NCBI GenBank assembly: GCA_012514505.1
Contig: JAAZAD010000347.1
Location: 1-49,790 of the forward strand
Direction of reading: 5' to 3'
From: Rhodococcus sp. (in: high G+C Gram-positive bacteria)
Lineage (GTDB): Bacteria; Actinomycetota; Actinomycetes; Mycobacteriales; Mycobacteriaceae
DNA length: 49,790 nt
Made by a program: the position numbers and the translations under genes. The notes under the pieces are model-generated. The model had not been told where the DNA came from and did no database searches. It saw only the letters and a list, made by a program, of their open reading frames with translations. Positions 27,734 through 36,997 of the stretch are shown here, one piece after another (position 1 is the first letter of the stretch; every line of letters starts with the position of its first letter).

Positions 27734-28553
27734 CGCGACCGACTCGACCGACGCGACCGACGGGGCAACCACCACCGAGTTCGGGGACGCGATGATCCTG
27801 TTCGAGAAGGTGGTCAAGCAGTTCGGCGATCACGTCGTTCTCGACCACCTCGACTTCAAGGTGAGGCAGGGCGAGCGCGTCGCCCTGATCGGACCGAGTG
27901 GTTCCGGCAAGACCACCATCCTGCGGTTGTTGATGACGCTCGAGAAGGCCAACGACGGTGTGATCTGGGTGGAGGGTGAGCCGCTGTCGCACGAGCGGAA
28001 GAAGGACAAGCTCGTGGCGCCGTCCGAGAAGTACCTGCGTGGTGTGCGCAAGAAGATCGGCATGGTGTTCCAGCAGTTCAACCTGTTCCCCAACATGACG
28101 GTGATCGAGAACATCACCGAGGCACCCGTTCACGTGCTCGGACGCAGCAAGGAAGAGGCGAAGCAGCGAGCTCGGGAGCTGCTCGAGACCGTGGGTCTGG
28201 CCGACAAAGAAGACGCACACCCCACGACCCTGTCCGGTGGTCAGCAACAGCGTGTGGCCATCGCTCGGGCTCTCGCCATGGACCCGGACATCCTGCTGCT
28301 CGACGAGGTGACGTCCGCTCTCGATCCGGAACTCGTGGCCGATGTCCTCGGCGTGCTCCGCAACATCGCCAAGACCACCGACATCACCATGCTGATCGTC
28401 ACCCACGAGATGGGGTTCGCCCGCGACGTGGCCGACCGGGTTCTGGTGTTCGATCAGGGCAAGATCGTCGAAGAGGGATCACCCACCGACATTTTCACCA
28501 ACCCGACGCAGGAACGTACCCGCACGTTCCTCAAGGCTGTGTTGGCGGACTGA
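27723..28553 (+). CDS. ehuA: Ectoine/hydroxyectoine ABC transporter ATP-binding protein EhuA
   Basis: A 276-residue ATPase. Walker A is GPSGSGKTT (about 59-67), the Q-loop is in VFQQFNLFPNM, the signature is LSGGQQQRV and Walker B is ILLLDEVTS. The start is taken as TTG at 27723 because GGAGAAG lies at 27712-27718; the spacing of 4 is short, and the ATG at 27792 is a real alternative that would remove a low-complexity Thr/Asp/Ala stretch (STDATDSTDATDGAT) not typical of the family. The 3' end overlaps the convergent recD gene by 23 bases. Confidence 0.86.
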   Translation: MSTDATDSTDATDGATTTEFGDAMILFEKVVKQFGDHVVLDHLDFKVRQGERVALIGPSGSGKTTILRLLMTLEKANDGVIWVEGEPLSHERKKDKLVAPSEKYLRGVRKKIGMVFQQFNLFPNMTVIENITEAPVHVLGRSKEEAKQRARELLETVGLADKEDAHPTTLSGGQQQRVAIARALAMDPDILLLDEVTSALDPELVADVLGVLRNIAKTTDITMLIVTHEMGFARDVADRVLVFDQGKIVEEGSPTDIFTNPTQERTRTFLKAVLAD

Positions 28554-30480
28554 CGCCGTCGTAGAGACTCACTTCGCGACGTAGCCCGCTCGCTCGAAGC
28601 ACCTGGCGCTCGATGCCGGCGCGGACAGCGGCTTCGGTTCCGATCACGCGTACCCGCTTACGCGCGCGAGTGATCGCGGTGTACAGCAGTTCTCGCGTCA
28701 GTAATGACGACTGTGGACCGGGCAGCACCACGGACACGGTGTCGTACTGGCTGCCTTGACTGCGGTGAATCGTCATCGCATACACGGTCTGGACGGCCGA
28801 CAGTTGGCTGGGATGCACGAGGAACACCCCATCGCCGCGTTCGAATGCTGCCGTCGGATCACCGTTCTCGCCGCGCACGATCACGCCCGCGTCACCGTTG
28901 TAGATACGGGTGTCGTAGTCGTTCGCGGTGACGAGAAGGGGCTGGCCCGGGTACCAACTTTGCGGGTCGAGTCGGTGGCCGACCGAGTCGCTCACCCAGC
29001 CAAGGGCTTGCGTCGCCCAACGCTGCACACCGAAGGGTCCGTCGCGATGAGCACACAACAACCGATGTGATTCGAGGGCTGCCAGCGCGGACTTCGCGTC
29101 GCCGGACTCCGCTGCGTGGTGGACGTTGTCGGCGGTGGTCACCACGTCCGCGCGTAACCCGTCGACGTCATCGGGATCGTGAAGCGATATCGCGGGACTG
29201 CCCCGCTGCAGCAGGTCCAGTGCCGTGTCGGCATCCCCGGAGCGCACCGCGGCCGCCAACGCGGAGATGTCCCCACCGAAGCGCCTACCTCGAGTGAGTC
29301 GCACGACGCCGGCCCCCAGCCGTTCACGCTCCGACTCCGTCAGCACCTCCGACTCGGACCCCACGGATTCCGAGACAGCCAGATCCTCCGGAACCAATGA
29401 CCCGAGTGCGGGATTCGGCTGCGCCTTCGTAGGTCTGGCGACGAGGTCGGCCAGGACTGCACCGGCGTCCACCGAGGTCAACTGATCCGGGTCGCCCACG
29501 AGGACCAATCGGGCGTCGCCTCGCACCGCCTCGAGGAGGCGGCACATCATCGTCAACGACACCATCGAGGTCTCGTCCACCACGATCACGTCGTACGGCA
29601 GCCGGTTGTCCGGGCCGAACCGGAATCGGGAGCTACCACGCTGCCACCCGAGCAGCCGATGCAAGGTCTTGGCCTGCAGGTCTGCCGGAAGGTCCAGCTC
29701 TTCGGCCTGCGTGAGTACCGATTCCTGCAGCCGGGCAGCGGCTTTGCCGGTCGGCGCGGCCAGGCCGATACGTGGTTGTCGTTCGCCCGCGGAAGCGAGA
29801 AGCGAGAGAATACGTGCGACCGTATGGGTCTTACCGGTTCCCGGGCCACCCGCAATCACGGTCGTCCACGACGAAGCGGCAAGCGCAGCCGCCAGACGCT
29901 GACGGTCGACGCCGGCCCCGGCGTCGGTCGAGTCGAACAACCGGACCAGACCCGCGCGGATCACTGTCTCTTCCATCGCAGGCCGTGACCGGGCACGTTC
30001 GTCCAGGATGCGGCGAATGGTCTGTTCCTGCCGGAAGTATCGGTCGAGGTACAGCAGTGCACCTTCATCGGTGTCCACGAGGCGCAGGGGACGCAGGGGG
30101 CCGGTGCTCGCACCGATCACCAGTGGACTGCGCCGCAGCGCGTCGACCACCTCGGTCTCATCCGGCCAGTCGAGCTCGTCCAGGTCGGGCACCGAGTCGT
30201 CACCGTCCCCGCCCTCACCCTCGTCATCGATTCGCGCAGCATCGCGCAGCCTTGTCAGGTCGAGGCACACCGAGCCTGCGCGCACGGCGCGCACGGCCAG
30301 GGCCGCCACCAACAGCACCGCTTCGGACGACTCGCCACCGAGCTTCTGCAACCTCAGAGCGACATGCACATCGGCAGCGCCGAGCACTCCTGCCTCGTTG
30401 AATGCACGCATCGTGCCCTGCGCCCTCTGCGCGAGGGCCGCGGGAATCGGCTCGTAGGTATCGAAGCCGGTGTCGGTCAT
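28531..30480 (-). CDS. recD: Exonuclease V alpha subunit RecD (5'-3' helicase)
   Basis: A 649-residue superfamily 1B helicase. An N-terminal domain (1-170) that binds RecB is followed by Walker A GGPGTGKTHT (about 212-221), motif II DETSMVS (about 302) and the C-terminal TIHRSQGSQYDTVS. RecD is the fast 5'-3' motor of RecBCD, the double-strand-break repair and DNA-degrading complex. Its ATG overlaps the recB stop (ATGA). The acidic stretch at about 85-105 (DDEGEGGDGDDSVPDLDELD) is notable. The gene ends inside the 3' end of convergent ehuA. Confidence 0.93.
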   Translation of the reverse strand: MTDTGFDTYEPIPAALAQRAQGTMRAFNEAGVLGAADVHVALRLQKLGGESSEAVLLVAALAVRAVRAGSVCLDLTRLRDAARIDDEGEGGDGDDSVPDLDELDWPDETEVVDALRRSPLVIGASTGPLRPLRLVDTDEGALLYLDRYFRQEQTIRRILDERARSRPAMEETVIRAGLVRLFDSTDAGAGVDRQRLAAALAASSWTTVIAGGPGTGKTHTVARILSLLASAGERQPRIGLAAPTGKAAARLQESVLTQAEELDLPADLQAKTLHRLLGWQRGSSRFRFGPDNRLPYDVIVVDETSMVSLTMMCRLLEAVRGDARLVLVGDPDQLTSVDAGAVLADLVARPTKAQPNPALGSLVPEDLAVSESVGSESEVLTESERERLGAGVVRLTRGRRFGGDISALAAAVRSGDADTALDLLQRGSPAISLHDPDDVDGLRADVVTTADNVHHAAESGDAKSALAALESHRLLCAHRDGPFGVQRWATQALGWVSDSVGHRLDPQSWYPGQPLLVTANDYDTRIYNGDAGVIVRGENGDPTAAFERGDGVFLVHPSQLSAVQTVYAMTIHRSQGSQYDTVSVVLPGPQSSLLTRELLYTAITRARKRVRVIGTEAAVRAGIERQVLRASGLRREVSLYDGVSPPTQP

Positions 30481-33400
30481 GGATGCCCCACCCCTGCCAG
30501 CAGTTCCGACAATTCCACAACGAGCGCGGTGGGTGGATCCCAGGAGAACACCCCGGCGCCCGGCGGCGAGTCCGGACCTGCCATCCCGCGCACGAAGAGG
30601 TATCGAACACCTCCGAGATGTTGGTCAGGGACGTAGTCCGGCATTCGCCACCGCAGATACCTATGCAGCGCAACGGCGTAGAGCAACGCCTGGAGTGGAT
30701 AGTGTGCGCGCATCATCTCGGCCGCCATACGGTCGTGCGTATAGTTCGCCGTCGTGAGATCTCCGAACCCAAGGCGGTTGGTCTTGTAGTCGACGACCAC
30801 GAACCTCGGTCCCGGAATTCGCAGCACCGCGTCGATACTGCCGGTGAGAAATCCGCGGATCCGCCCCGAATCGAGTTCATCCAACTGCTCGGCATAGTCG
30901 GCCATCGGGTCGTCGTCCCCGAGATGTTCGCGGAGCAGCGCTGCGACATCATGCAACGTCACCTCGAGATCGACGGGTTCGTTCCCGCCGGCGAGCGGTA
31001 GCTCGAAGTCCAACTCGGCCAGCCGATCCGACGGGGCGATATCCGCAAGGGTGACCGCGCCCGAACGCCCGGGTACATCGAGCACTGGAGTGTGCATCAC
31101 CGGCAGCAGCGCCTGCGCGAGCGTCTCGGGAGAGACGTCTGCGAGCCGTACGGCCACGGCTTCACCGCAGCGTATCGACAGTTCCTCGGCCAGGTCGTCA
31201 GCAGAGGTATCGACGGTCTCGAGAATTTCGTGCACCAGCGTGCCGAAAGCAGCACCGCCCGGTAGCCCGTTCATCGGCGACGGAAGCGCCGCCCCGCCAT
31301 CGGCCGACTCGACCTCGACCTCGGCGTCGGAATCGGCCTCGGGATTCTCCGGTTCGTCGTCCTTCTCCGGTTGCTCGACCTCACTACGAACGCCGGGCCC
31401 TTGGTCTGCGGAATGCGCCGACGCCGTCAGTGCCGAATACGACGTTCGCCGCCACTCCATATCGAGGACTCGATCGAAACGCGCTGCGTCGACCTCGACC
31501 AGATCCGATTCCTGCGGATTCCAACCAGTGGCGGTCGCACCATCCTTCCCTGCACGTTCCACCGAGATCAGATGCGCTGCGGCACCCGGCCACGCGTCGA
31601 GGCGGTCCGCCATAGTCTCGTCGTCGGGAACCTTCACCGACGGTTCCGGCTGCGCCGAGCCGGGCACCCGGCCCATCAGGAGACGGTGCAGCGACGAGCC
31701 TGCGGTCGAGAAGCTGGGCGCCCACCACGTAACGACCTGACTCTTCGCCCGGGTCAACGCGACATACAGCAGCCGCAACTCCTCCCCTGCGTCTTCTCGA
31801 TCCGACAGTTGCTTTCTCTGCCCGTAGCCGGGGCCCGTAGGTCCGCCCACATCCAAGACCCGCTCACCGGACGGGCCGTGCAGCAGAAGGGTGCTCGGGT
31901 GCGGGTGCTTCGCGCCGTCCCAGGCGTACGGAAGGAACACGACAGGAAACTCGAGTCCCTTGCTCGCGTGGACGGTGACGATCTGCACCGCCGCCGCATC
32001 ACTGTCGAGACGCCTGCTGCGATCGGTCGTCGCACCGGCTACGGGGTCCTTGATGCGGTCGGTCAACCATCGGGTGAGCGCGGTGAGGCCGAGTTGTTCT
32101 TCGACGGTGGCCCGGTTCAGCAGTTGGGCGATGTGCCGCACGTCCGTGATCCTGCGCTCACCGGACGGCCGTCCGAGTAGCCGTGATTCGAGTTTCGTGA
32201 CAGCAGAGAGCCTTTCGAAGACGGCCGCGAATCCGGCCTTCTCGAACAGCGCCGACAGCTCGCGTAGTTCCATCCCAACCTCGGCGACGACGTCGTCACC
32301 GCGAGCGTCGAGTTCTTCTGCGGTACGGCCGATGATCGGCGTGAGTGCCGCCAACCGCACCCGATCCGAACGGTGCGGCGCCTCGAGCGCCTGCAGAACC
32401 CACAGCCAGTCCATCGCAGCACCGGTGTCGAACACACTCGTGCCACCGGTCAGCACCGACGGCACACCCACCGCGTCGAGCGCATCTCGTACGAGCGCGA
32501 TCTGTGCGCGCTTGCGGACCAGTACTGCAATGTCCCCCGGCCCCACCCGGCCGTGCGCGCGGCCGAGCAGTCCGACCACTTCTGCGGCAACGTCGGAGGC
32601 GACCTTCTTCCGAAGCGTGGCGAGGGCCGGAAACCCGGTCTTCCCCAACGGCCCTGCACCTTTTCGGGACAGGTAGCGAAGACGAAACGGGACTTCTCCG
32701 GGGAGCCGTGACTCCTTGTGGGTGGCGTCCACCGGGTGCACGAGAATGTCGTCGTTGCCCAGTGCCGCGCCGCCGTAGAGGTGTTCGAGGGCACCGATCA
32801 GGCCGGCATCGCTGCGCCAGTTGGTGGTCAGTTCCTGGTGCTCGTCGGCATGCCGAACGGCATCCAGGTAGCTCAACACCTCAGCGCCACGGAACGCGTA
32901 GATCGCCTGCTTCGGATCGCCGACCAGAACGAGCGTGCTGTGGCCGTGGAAGGACCGTCTGATGATGTCCCACTGCAGCGGATCGGTGTCCTGAAATTCG
33001 TCGATCAGCACCACGCGATACCGGTCGCGTACGCGGCGACACGCTGCCTCACCATGCTCCGGATGCGCGAGCACCCCGTGCAGCAGCCCGAGTAGGTCGT
33101 CGAAATCCCTGACACGCCCGCGCCGCTTCCGCGCCTCCACCTCTGCACACACCTGGACCGCGAACTCGACCCGCAGACCTGCTTCGGTCGAATCGTCCGG
33201 GTCCGGGGACAGTGTCGACTGCCGATCACGGACCGCGTCCCGGCCCAACTGCAACGCCTCCGCCGGCGACATCGGCACGCCCGAATCGTTCACACCGTAC
33301 GAGCGCAGGTAGACGTCGTCGACAACGTCGACGATCAGCTCGTCCGCCGACTCCACCAGCACACTGCCCGGTTCCCGCTCTCCGGCAACGCCGAGACTGT

Positions 33401-33788
33401 CGAGCATCCGCTGGCAGAAGCTGTGTGTGGTGGCGATGGTGCCCGCATCGAAATCAGCCAGGGCACGCAGCAAACGCCGCCGCCGTACCAGTGCTTCGTC
33501 CGGGCCACACGTGGCCAGAAAGGCGATCAATGCGTCGTCACTTGCGCGGGCGGACTCCTGGTCGGCTAGTGCGGCCGACACACCCGCAAAGCGTTCACGG
33601 GTGCGCTCGCGCAGTTCCCGGGTCGCCGCACGGGAAAAGGTCACCAACAGAAGTTCCGAGATGTCGGTGACGCCCTCGGCAACGAACCGCGTCGCCAGAC
33701 CGACGATCGCATAGGTCTTCCCGGTTCCGGCGCTGGCCTCGAGGACGGTCGTTCCGGTGGGCAGGTCACCCGTGAGTTCGAAGTTCAC
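30477..33788 (-). CDS. recB: Exonuclease V beta subunit RecB (3'-5' helicase and nuclease)
   Basis: About 1103 residues from the GTG at 33788, which overlaps the recC stop (GTGA); a GTG/ATG-type start 39 bases further up is also open but lies inside recC. The UvrD-like helicase part has Walker A EASAGTGKTYAIV near the N-terminus, DEFQDTDPLQW and VGDPKQAIYAFRG. The C-terminal nuclease carries GSIDAVLR and VVVDYKTNRLG with the metal-binding Asp and Lys. An acidic linker (about residues 830-860) joins the two. Length is close to E. coli RecB (1180). Confidence 0.93.
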   Translation of the reverse strand: MNFELTGDLPTGTTVLEASAGTGKTYAIVGLATRFVAEGVTDISELLLVTFSRAATRELRERTRERFAGVSAALADQESARASDDALIAFLATCGPDEALVRRRRLLRALADFDAGTIATTHSFCQRMLDSLGVAGEREPGSVLVESADELIVDVVDDVYLRSYGVNDSGVPMSPAEALQLGRDAVRDRQSTLSPDPDDSTEAGLRVEFAVQVCAEVEARKRRGRVRDFDDLLGLLHGVLAHPEHGEAACRRVRDRYRVVLIDEFQDTDPLQWDIIRRSFHGHSTLVLVGDPKQAIYAFRGAEVLSYLDAVRHADEHQELTTNWRSDAGLIGALEHLYGGAALGNDDILVHPVDATHKESRLPGEVPFRLRYLSRKGAGPLGKTGFPALATLRKKVASDVAAEVVGLLGRAHGRVGPGDIAVLVRKRAQIALVRDALDAVGVPSVLTGGTSVFDTGAAMDWLWVLQALEAPHRSDRVRLAALTPIIGRTAEELDARGDDVVAEVGMELRELSALFEKAGFAAVFERLSAVTKLESRLLGRPSGERRITDVRHIAQLLNRATVEEQLGLTALTRWLTDRIKDPVAGATTDRSRRLDSDAAAVQIVTVHASKGLEFPVVFLPYAWDGAKHPHPSTLLLHGPSGERVLDVGGPTGPGYGQRKQLSDREDAGEELRLLYVALTRAKSQVVTWWAPSFSTAGSSLHRLLMGRVPGSAQPEPSVKVPDDETMADRLDAWPGAAAHLISVERAGKDGATATGWNPQESDLVEVDAARFDRVLDMEWRRTSYSALTASAHSADQGPGVRSEVEQPEKDDEPENPEADSDAEVEVESADGGAALPSPMNGLPGGAAFGTLVHEILETVDTSADDLAEELSIRCGEAVAVRLADVSPETLAQALLPVMHTPVLDVPGRSGAVTLADIAPSDRLAELDFELPLAGGNEPVDLEVTLHDVAALLREHLGDDDPMADYAEQLDELDSGRIRGFLTGSIDAVLRIPGPRFVVVDYKTNRLGFGDLTTANYTHDRMAAEMMRAHYPLQALLYAVALHRYLRWRMPDYVPDQHLGGVRYLFVRGMAGPDSPPGAGVFSWDPPTALVVELSELLAGVGHP

Positions 33789-36700
33789 GGGCGCCCCTGG
33801 GTTTCTACCGTCAGCAAGGGACTCCACAGCCGGTGCGCGAGTGCCCCGAACTCTCCCGGATCGGGTGCGAAATCCTCGAAGGATGCACCCGAGCCGTACA
33901 CGTACGCGATGGCGCGGTTGGTGGTGTCACCGAACATGCCGGACCATTGGTACGCCGCCGAGGCCAATGCTTCCTCCTCGGACCCGCCTCCGAACCGCCG
34001 CTGCGCGTACGCGGACGTGGCTCCCTCGGCAATCGGCAGCGGAGCGATCGAACCAGCGTCTCTGAGGTCGACCAAGATCCGAAGCTGTTCGAGTGCATCG
34101 CCCGGGGACGACAAGGTGGATCGCCACGTCGGACGACTGCCACTTCCCCTGCCCGTGACCAACGCCTGTACCGGTGCGCCGCGGGTGGCCGCCACCCCGA
34201 GCAGGTGCACCCATGCGCTGAGCCGATGTTTCGGACCCAATCGGGAGAAGGATGTTCGCACGATCTTGCCGTCGTGCACACCGGGCACGGTTCCGGTCAG
34301 TCTGCGGCCGTCACCGAGATCGACGGCGACGTCGACGGTATCGGGTTCCGCGGCCAGTAGCGGCCTCGTGGCGTGCGCCAGGGCATCGACCGTCGACTCG
34401 ACCCCCGCGAGCGCAGCGCCACCCAGTGCAAACGGCGGCAGGGTGCCGCGCCGCCATTCGGTGGCCCTGAAATCCGCGGGTGCGGTGCCGCGCAGCCGAG
34501 AGGTCAGCATGCGCTCCCCCAGTGACCATTTGGCCAACGGGTCGAGTTCGAGTGCCAGCGCGTCGGCCACGTCTTCGTCCAGTTCGGGAATGCGCACGCC
34601 CAGGCGCTGCCGAAGAAATGCCTGGGTCGGGCTCACGACGAACGCCACCAGGTCGGCGAGGTCGACGTCGCTCTTCTCCTGCGGTGGGAGCGGCCCCTCG
34701 GGAAGCGAGGGTGCTCCCGCCGGAGGCCCCACCGGCTCACGCATCGACGCCCGGGCACCCTCGAGCGCACCCCGGTCGAAGCTGAACGGCCTGTGCACCT
34801 CGAAGTTCCGGGTATCGAACGGCTGCAACGGATGCCGGCGAACTACTTCCGAGCCCACCATATCCAGCACACCACTCAACGGAATTGCCGGCGGACGCTC
34901 GCCGCCCGTGACGGGATCCGATCCCGTATAGAAGAGCAGCAGATTATCGGTCGCCGACATCAGCGCGTCGAGTAGCAGTTGCCGGTCCTCACTACGCGGA
35001 TCGCGCTCGCCCGGACAGGGGTCACGGCCTGTCACGTCGTCTCCGTCCAGACTGCCCTTGCGAGGGAACACCTCGTCGTCGAGGCCCAGCAGCGCGACAA
35101 CTTTGTGCGGCACCGAACGCATGGGCACCATCGTGCACACCGTGAGTTCACCGGTGCGGAAGTTCGCCCGCGTCGGCCGAGCCGCCGTTCGGGTCTCGAG
35201 CATGGCCCGCACGTCCGCCAACCGAAGCAGCGTGCTTTCTCCGTGTTCCACCGCGTCGGCCAACTCTCGCTGCGCCTGGGCAAGCTGCCACGAATCTGCC
35301 TGCGGCACATCTGTCAGCAGAGCGAGTGCGCGGCGCAGCACCTTCACCCACTGCTCGCCGGTCTGCGGACCTTCGAGGTCGCGCAGGGTGACGGCGAGCC
35401 GATCCACGAACTCCGCGAAGCGGCCGGCCAGGTCGATGTCCGTACTCTCCACGTCGTCGAGCGGTAACGACAATGCAAGCCACTCGGGTTCGGACTCGTC
35501 CGCGGCCACACCCAGCAGCAGTCGATCAACGGCCGTGTTGAACGTGTTCTGCGGAAAGTCCGCCAACCCGAACGCCGATCGTTGACGTTGGCCGATCCCC
35601 CACCGCGCTCCGGCTTCGCGAACCCACTCGCGGAGTCGCTCGAGGTCGTCGTCGCCGAATCCGAAGCACCGACGAACCGGAGGCGCGCCCGCCAGGTCGA
35701 GCACCGAACTCGCGGTCGCTCGATCGTCGGCAAGCTGGAGGAGCGAATCGAGCACGGCCAGTATCGGGTTCGTCTGCCGAAGACCACGATCGGCGAGACG
35801 GACCCGCAACCGATGTCCGGGATGACCGAGCACCCCTTGCCCGAACGCCGCTCGAATCAACGGTGCGTACGCCTCGACATCCGGGCACAGGATCAGCACG
35901 TCGCGAGGCTCGAGGGTGGGGTCGTCCTGGAACAAATGCAGCAGCGATTCGCGCAGCACTTCGACTTGGCGCGATGCTCCGTGACACGCGTGAACTTGAA
36001 GAGTCCGGTCCGGTTCCGGCAATGATTCCGGGTTGCGGTCGTCCACGATCGCCTGCTGAACGCCACCCAGCAACGTGTGCGGCAACGGAGGGCTCGGATG
36101 GTGGACGTCGTCGAATTCGGTGGCGCGCAGTCGAGCTTGCAATTCACGAACATCGCGCGACAGACCCGCCGACAGGGGGTTTTGCACCAACAGTGCGGTG
36201 TCGTCGTCCCGGCGGCGGACCACGGAGGGTACCGACGAGAGCCGTTCCCACATCACCGGACTCGGATGCGCGAGCCATAGGTGGACGTCGCGATGTGCGG
36301 CCAGCGCCTGGACGACCTCGAGCTGCGCGGTGGTCAGACGGGTCGTCCCGAACAGCGACAACCGTTCAGGGAAGGGCACGAGATCGGGGTTCGCGCGGAG
36401 GCGATCACAGGTGTCTTCCAAGCGTTCCGCGAGGCTCGGGGTGCCGATCTGTTGCCGGACGGCGCGCCACAACTCCGGCTGCCACAACAGGTCCGAGGCG
36501 AGTGCGCCTCCCGCACCATCGGTATCGCTCCCCTCCGCCCATTCGACAAGCATCGACGGCCGCTGCGCGGCGTAACTGCGGAACAATTCGGCGAGGTGCA
36601 CTGCGGTCTCGTAGCGACGCCCTTTCCGGTGCGCCTCGAGATGCTTCTCCAGCACCGGATACCAAGGCTGGTCGCTGCTACGGTCGATCACGTCGAGGAC

Positions 36701-36997
36701 AGTCCACACCACTCGATTCGACGACCACGGGTCCGCTCTCGCATCCGTTCCCGACACTGCAGCCACCGCGTCGTCGACCAGGCGGGTCGGGGTGGGGAAT
36801 GCGATGTTCGCCGCGATACCGTCCCGCTTCTCGGCGCCGAGAACGGTGGCGATCCGCTGCGTCAGCCACCGTTCCACCCCTTTCGCCGGAACGGCCACGA
36901 TTTCACCCACGAACGGGTCGGAGAGGGGCGTCGCCAACAGTTCTGCCAGCGCGTCTGCAAGCGTGCTCGAGCGTTCCGCGCGGTGCAGCTTCAGCAA
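33785..36997 (-). CDS. recC: Exonuclease V gamma subunit RecC
   Basis: A 1070-residue RecC protein. The N-terminus (LKLHRAERSSTLADALAELL) and the segment VPAKGVERWLTQRIA are typical; the fold is a dead helicase/nuclease that in E. coli recognises Chi and splits the duplex. Whether this RecC reads a Chi-like site cannot be told by eye. The predicted TTG start at 36997 overlaps the CYP142 stop (36991-36993) by seven bases, an uncommon coupling between a sterol P450 and a repair enzyme. The recC-recB-recD order with overlapping ends indicates one message. Confidence 0.92.
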   Translation of the reverse strand: MLKLHRAERSSTLADALAELLATPLSDPFVGEIVAVPAKGVERWLTQRIATVLGAEKRDGIAANIAFPTPTRLVDDAVAAVSGTDARADPWSSNRVVWTVLDVIDRSSDQPWYPVLEKHLEAHRKGRRYETAVHLAELFRSYAAQRPSMLVEWAEGSDTDGAGGALASDLLWQPELWRAVRQQIGTPSLAERLEDTCDRLRANPDLVPFPERLSLFGTTRLTTAQLEVVQALAAHRDVHLWLAHPSPVMWERLSSVPSVVRRRDDDTALLVQNPLSAGLSRDVRELQARLRATEFDDVHHPSPPLPHTLLGGVQQAIVDDRNPESLPEPDRTLQVHACHGASRQVEVLRESLLHLFQDDPTLEPRDVLILCPDVEAYAPLIRAAFGQGVLGHPGHRLRVRLADRGLRQTNPILAVLDSLLQLADDRATASSVLDLAGAPPVRRCFGFGDDDLERLREWVREAGARWGIGQRQRSAFGLADFPQNTFNTAVDRLLLGVAADESEPEWLALSLPLDDVESTDIDLAGRFAEFVDRLAVTLRDLEGPQTGEQWVKVLRRALALLTDVPQADSWQLAQAQRELADAVEHGESTLLRLADVRAMLETRTAARPTRANFRTGELTVCTMVPMRSVPHKVVALLGLDDEVFPRKGSLDGDDVTGRDPCPGERDPRSEDRQLLLDALMSATDNLLLFYTGSDPVTGGERPPAIPLSGVLDMVGSEVVRRHPLQPFDTRNFEVHRPFSFDRGALEGARASMREPVGPPAGAPSLPEGPLPPQEKSDVDLADLVAFVVSPTQAFLRQRLGVRIPELDEDVADALALELDPLAKWSLGERMLTSRLRGTAPADFRATEWRRGTLPPFALGGAALAGVESTVDALAHATRPLLAAEPDTVDVAVDLGDGRRLTGTVPGVHDGKIVRTSFSRLGPKHRLSAWVHLLGVAATRGAPVQALVTGRGSGSRPTWRSTLSSPGDALEQLRILVDLRDAGSIAPLPIAEGATSAYAQRRFGGGSEEEALASAAYQWSGMFGDTTNRAIAYVYGSGASFEDFAPDPGEFGALAHRLWSPLLTVETQGRP

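Noticed and set aside
33789..33827. Longer N-terminus for RecB
   Set aside because: It would lie inside recC and is not similar to RecB; the GTG at 33788 gives the usual GTGA coupling.
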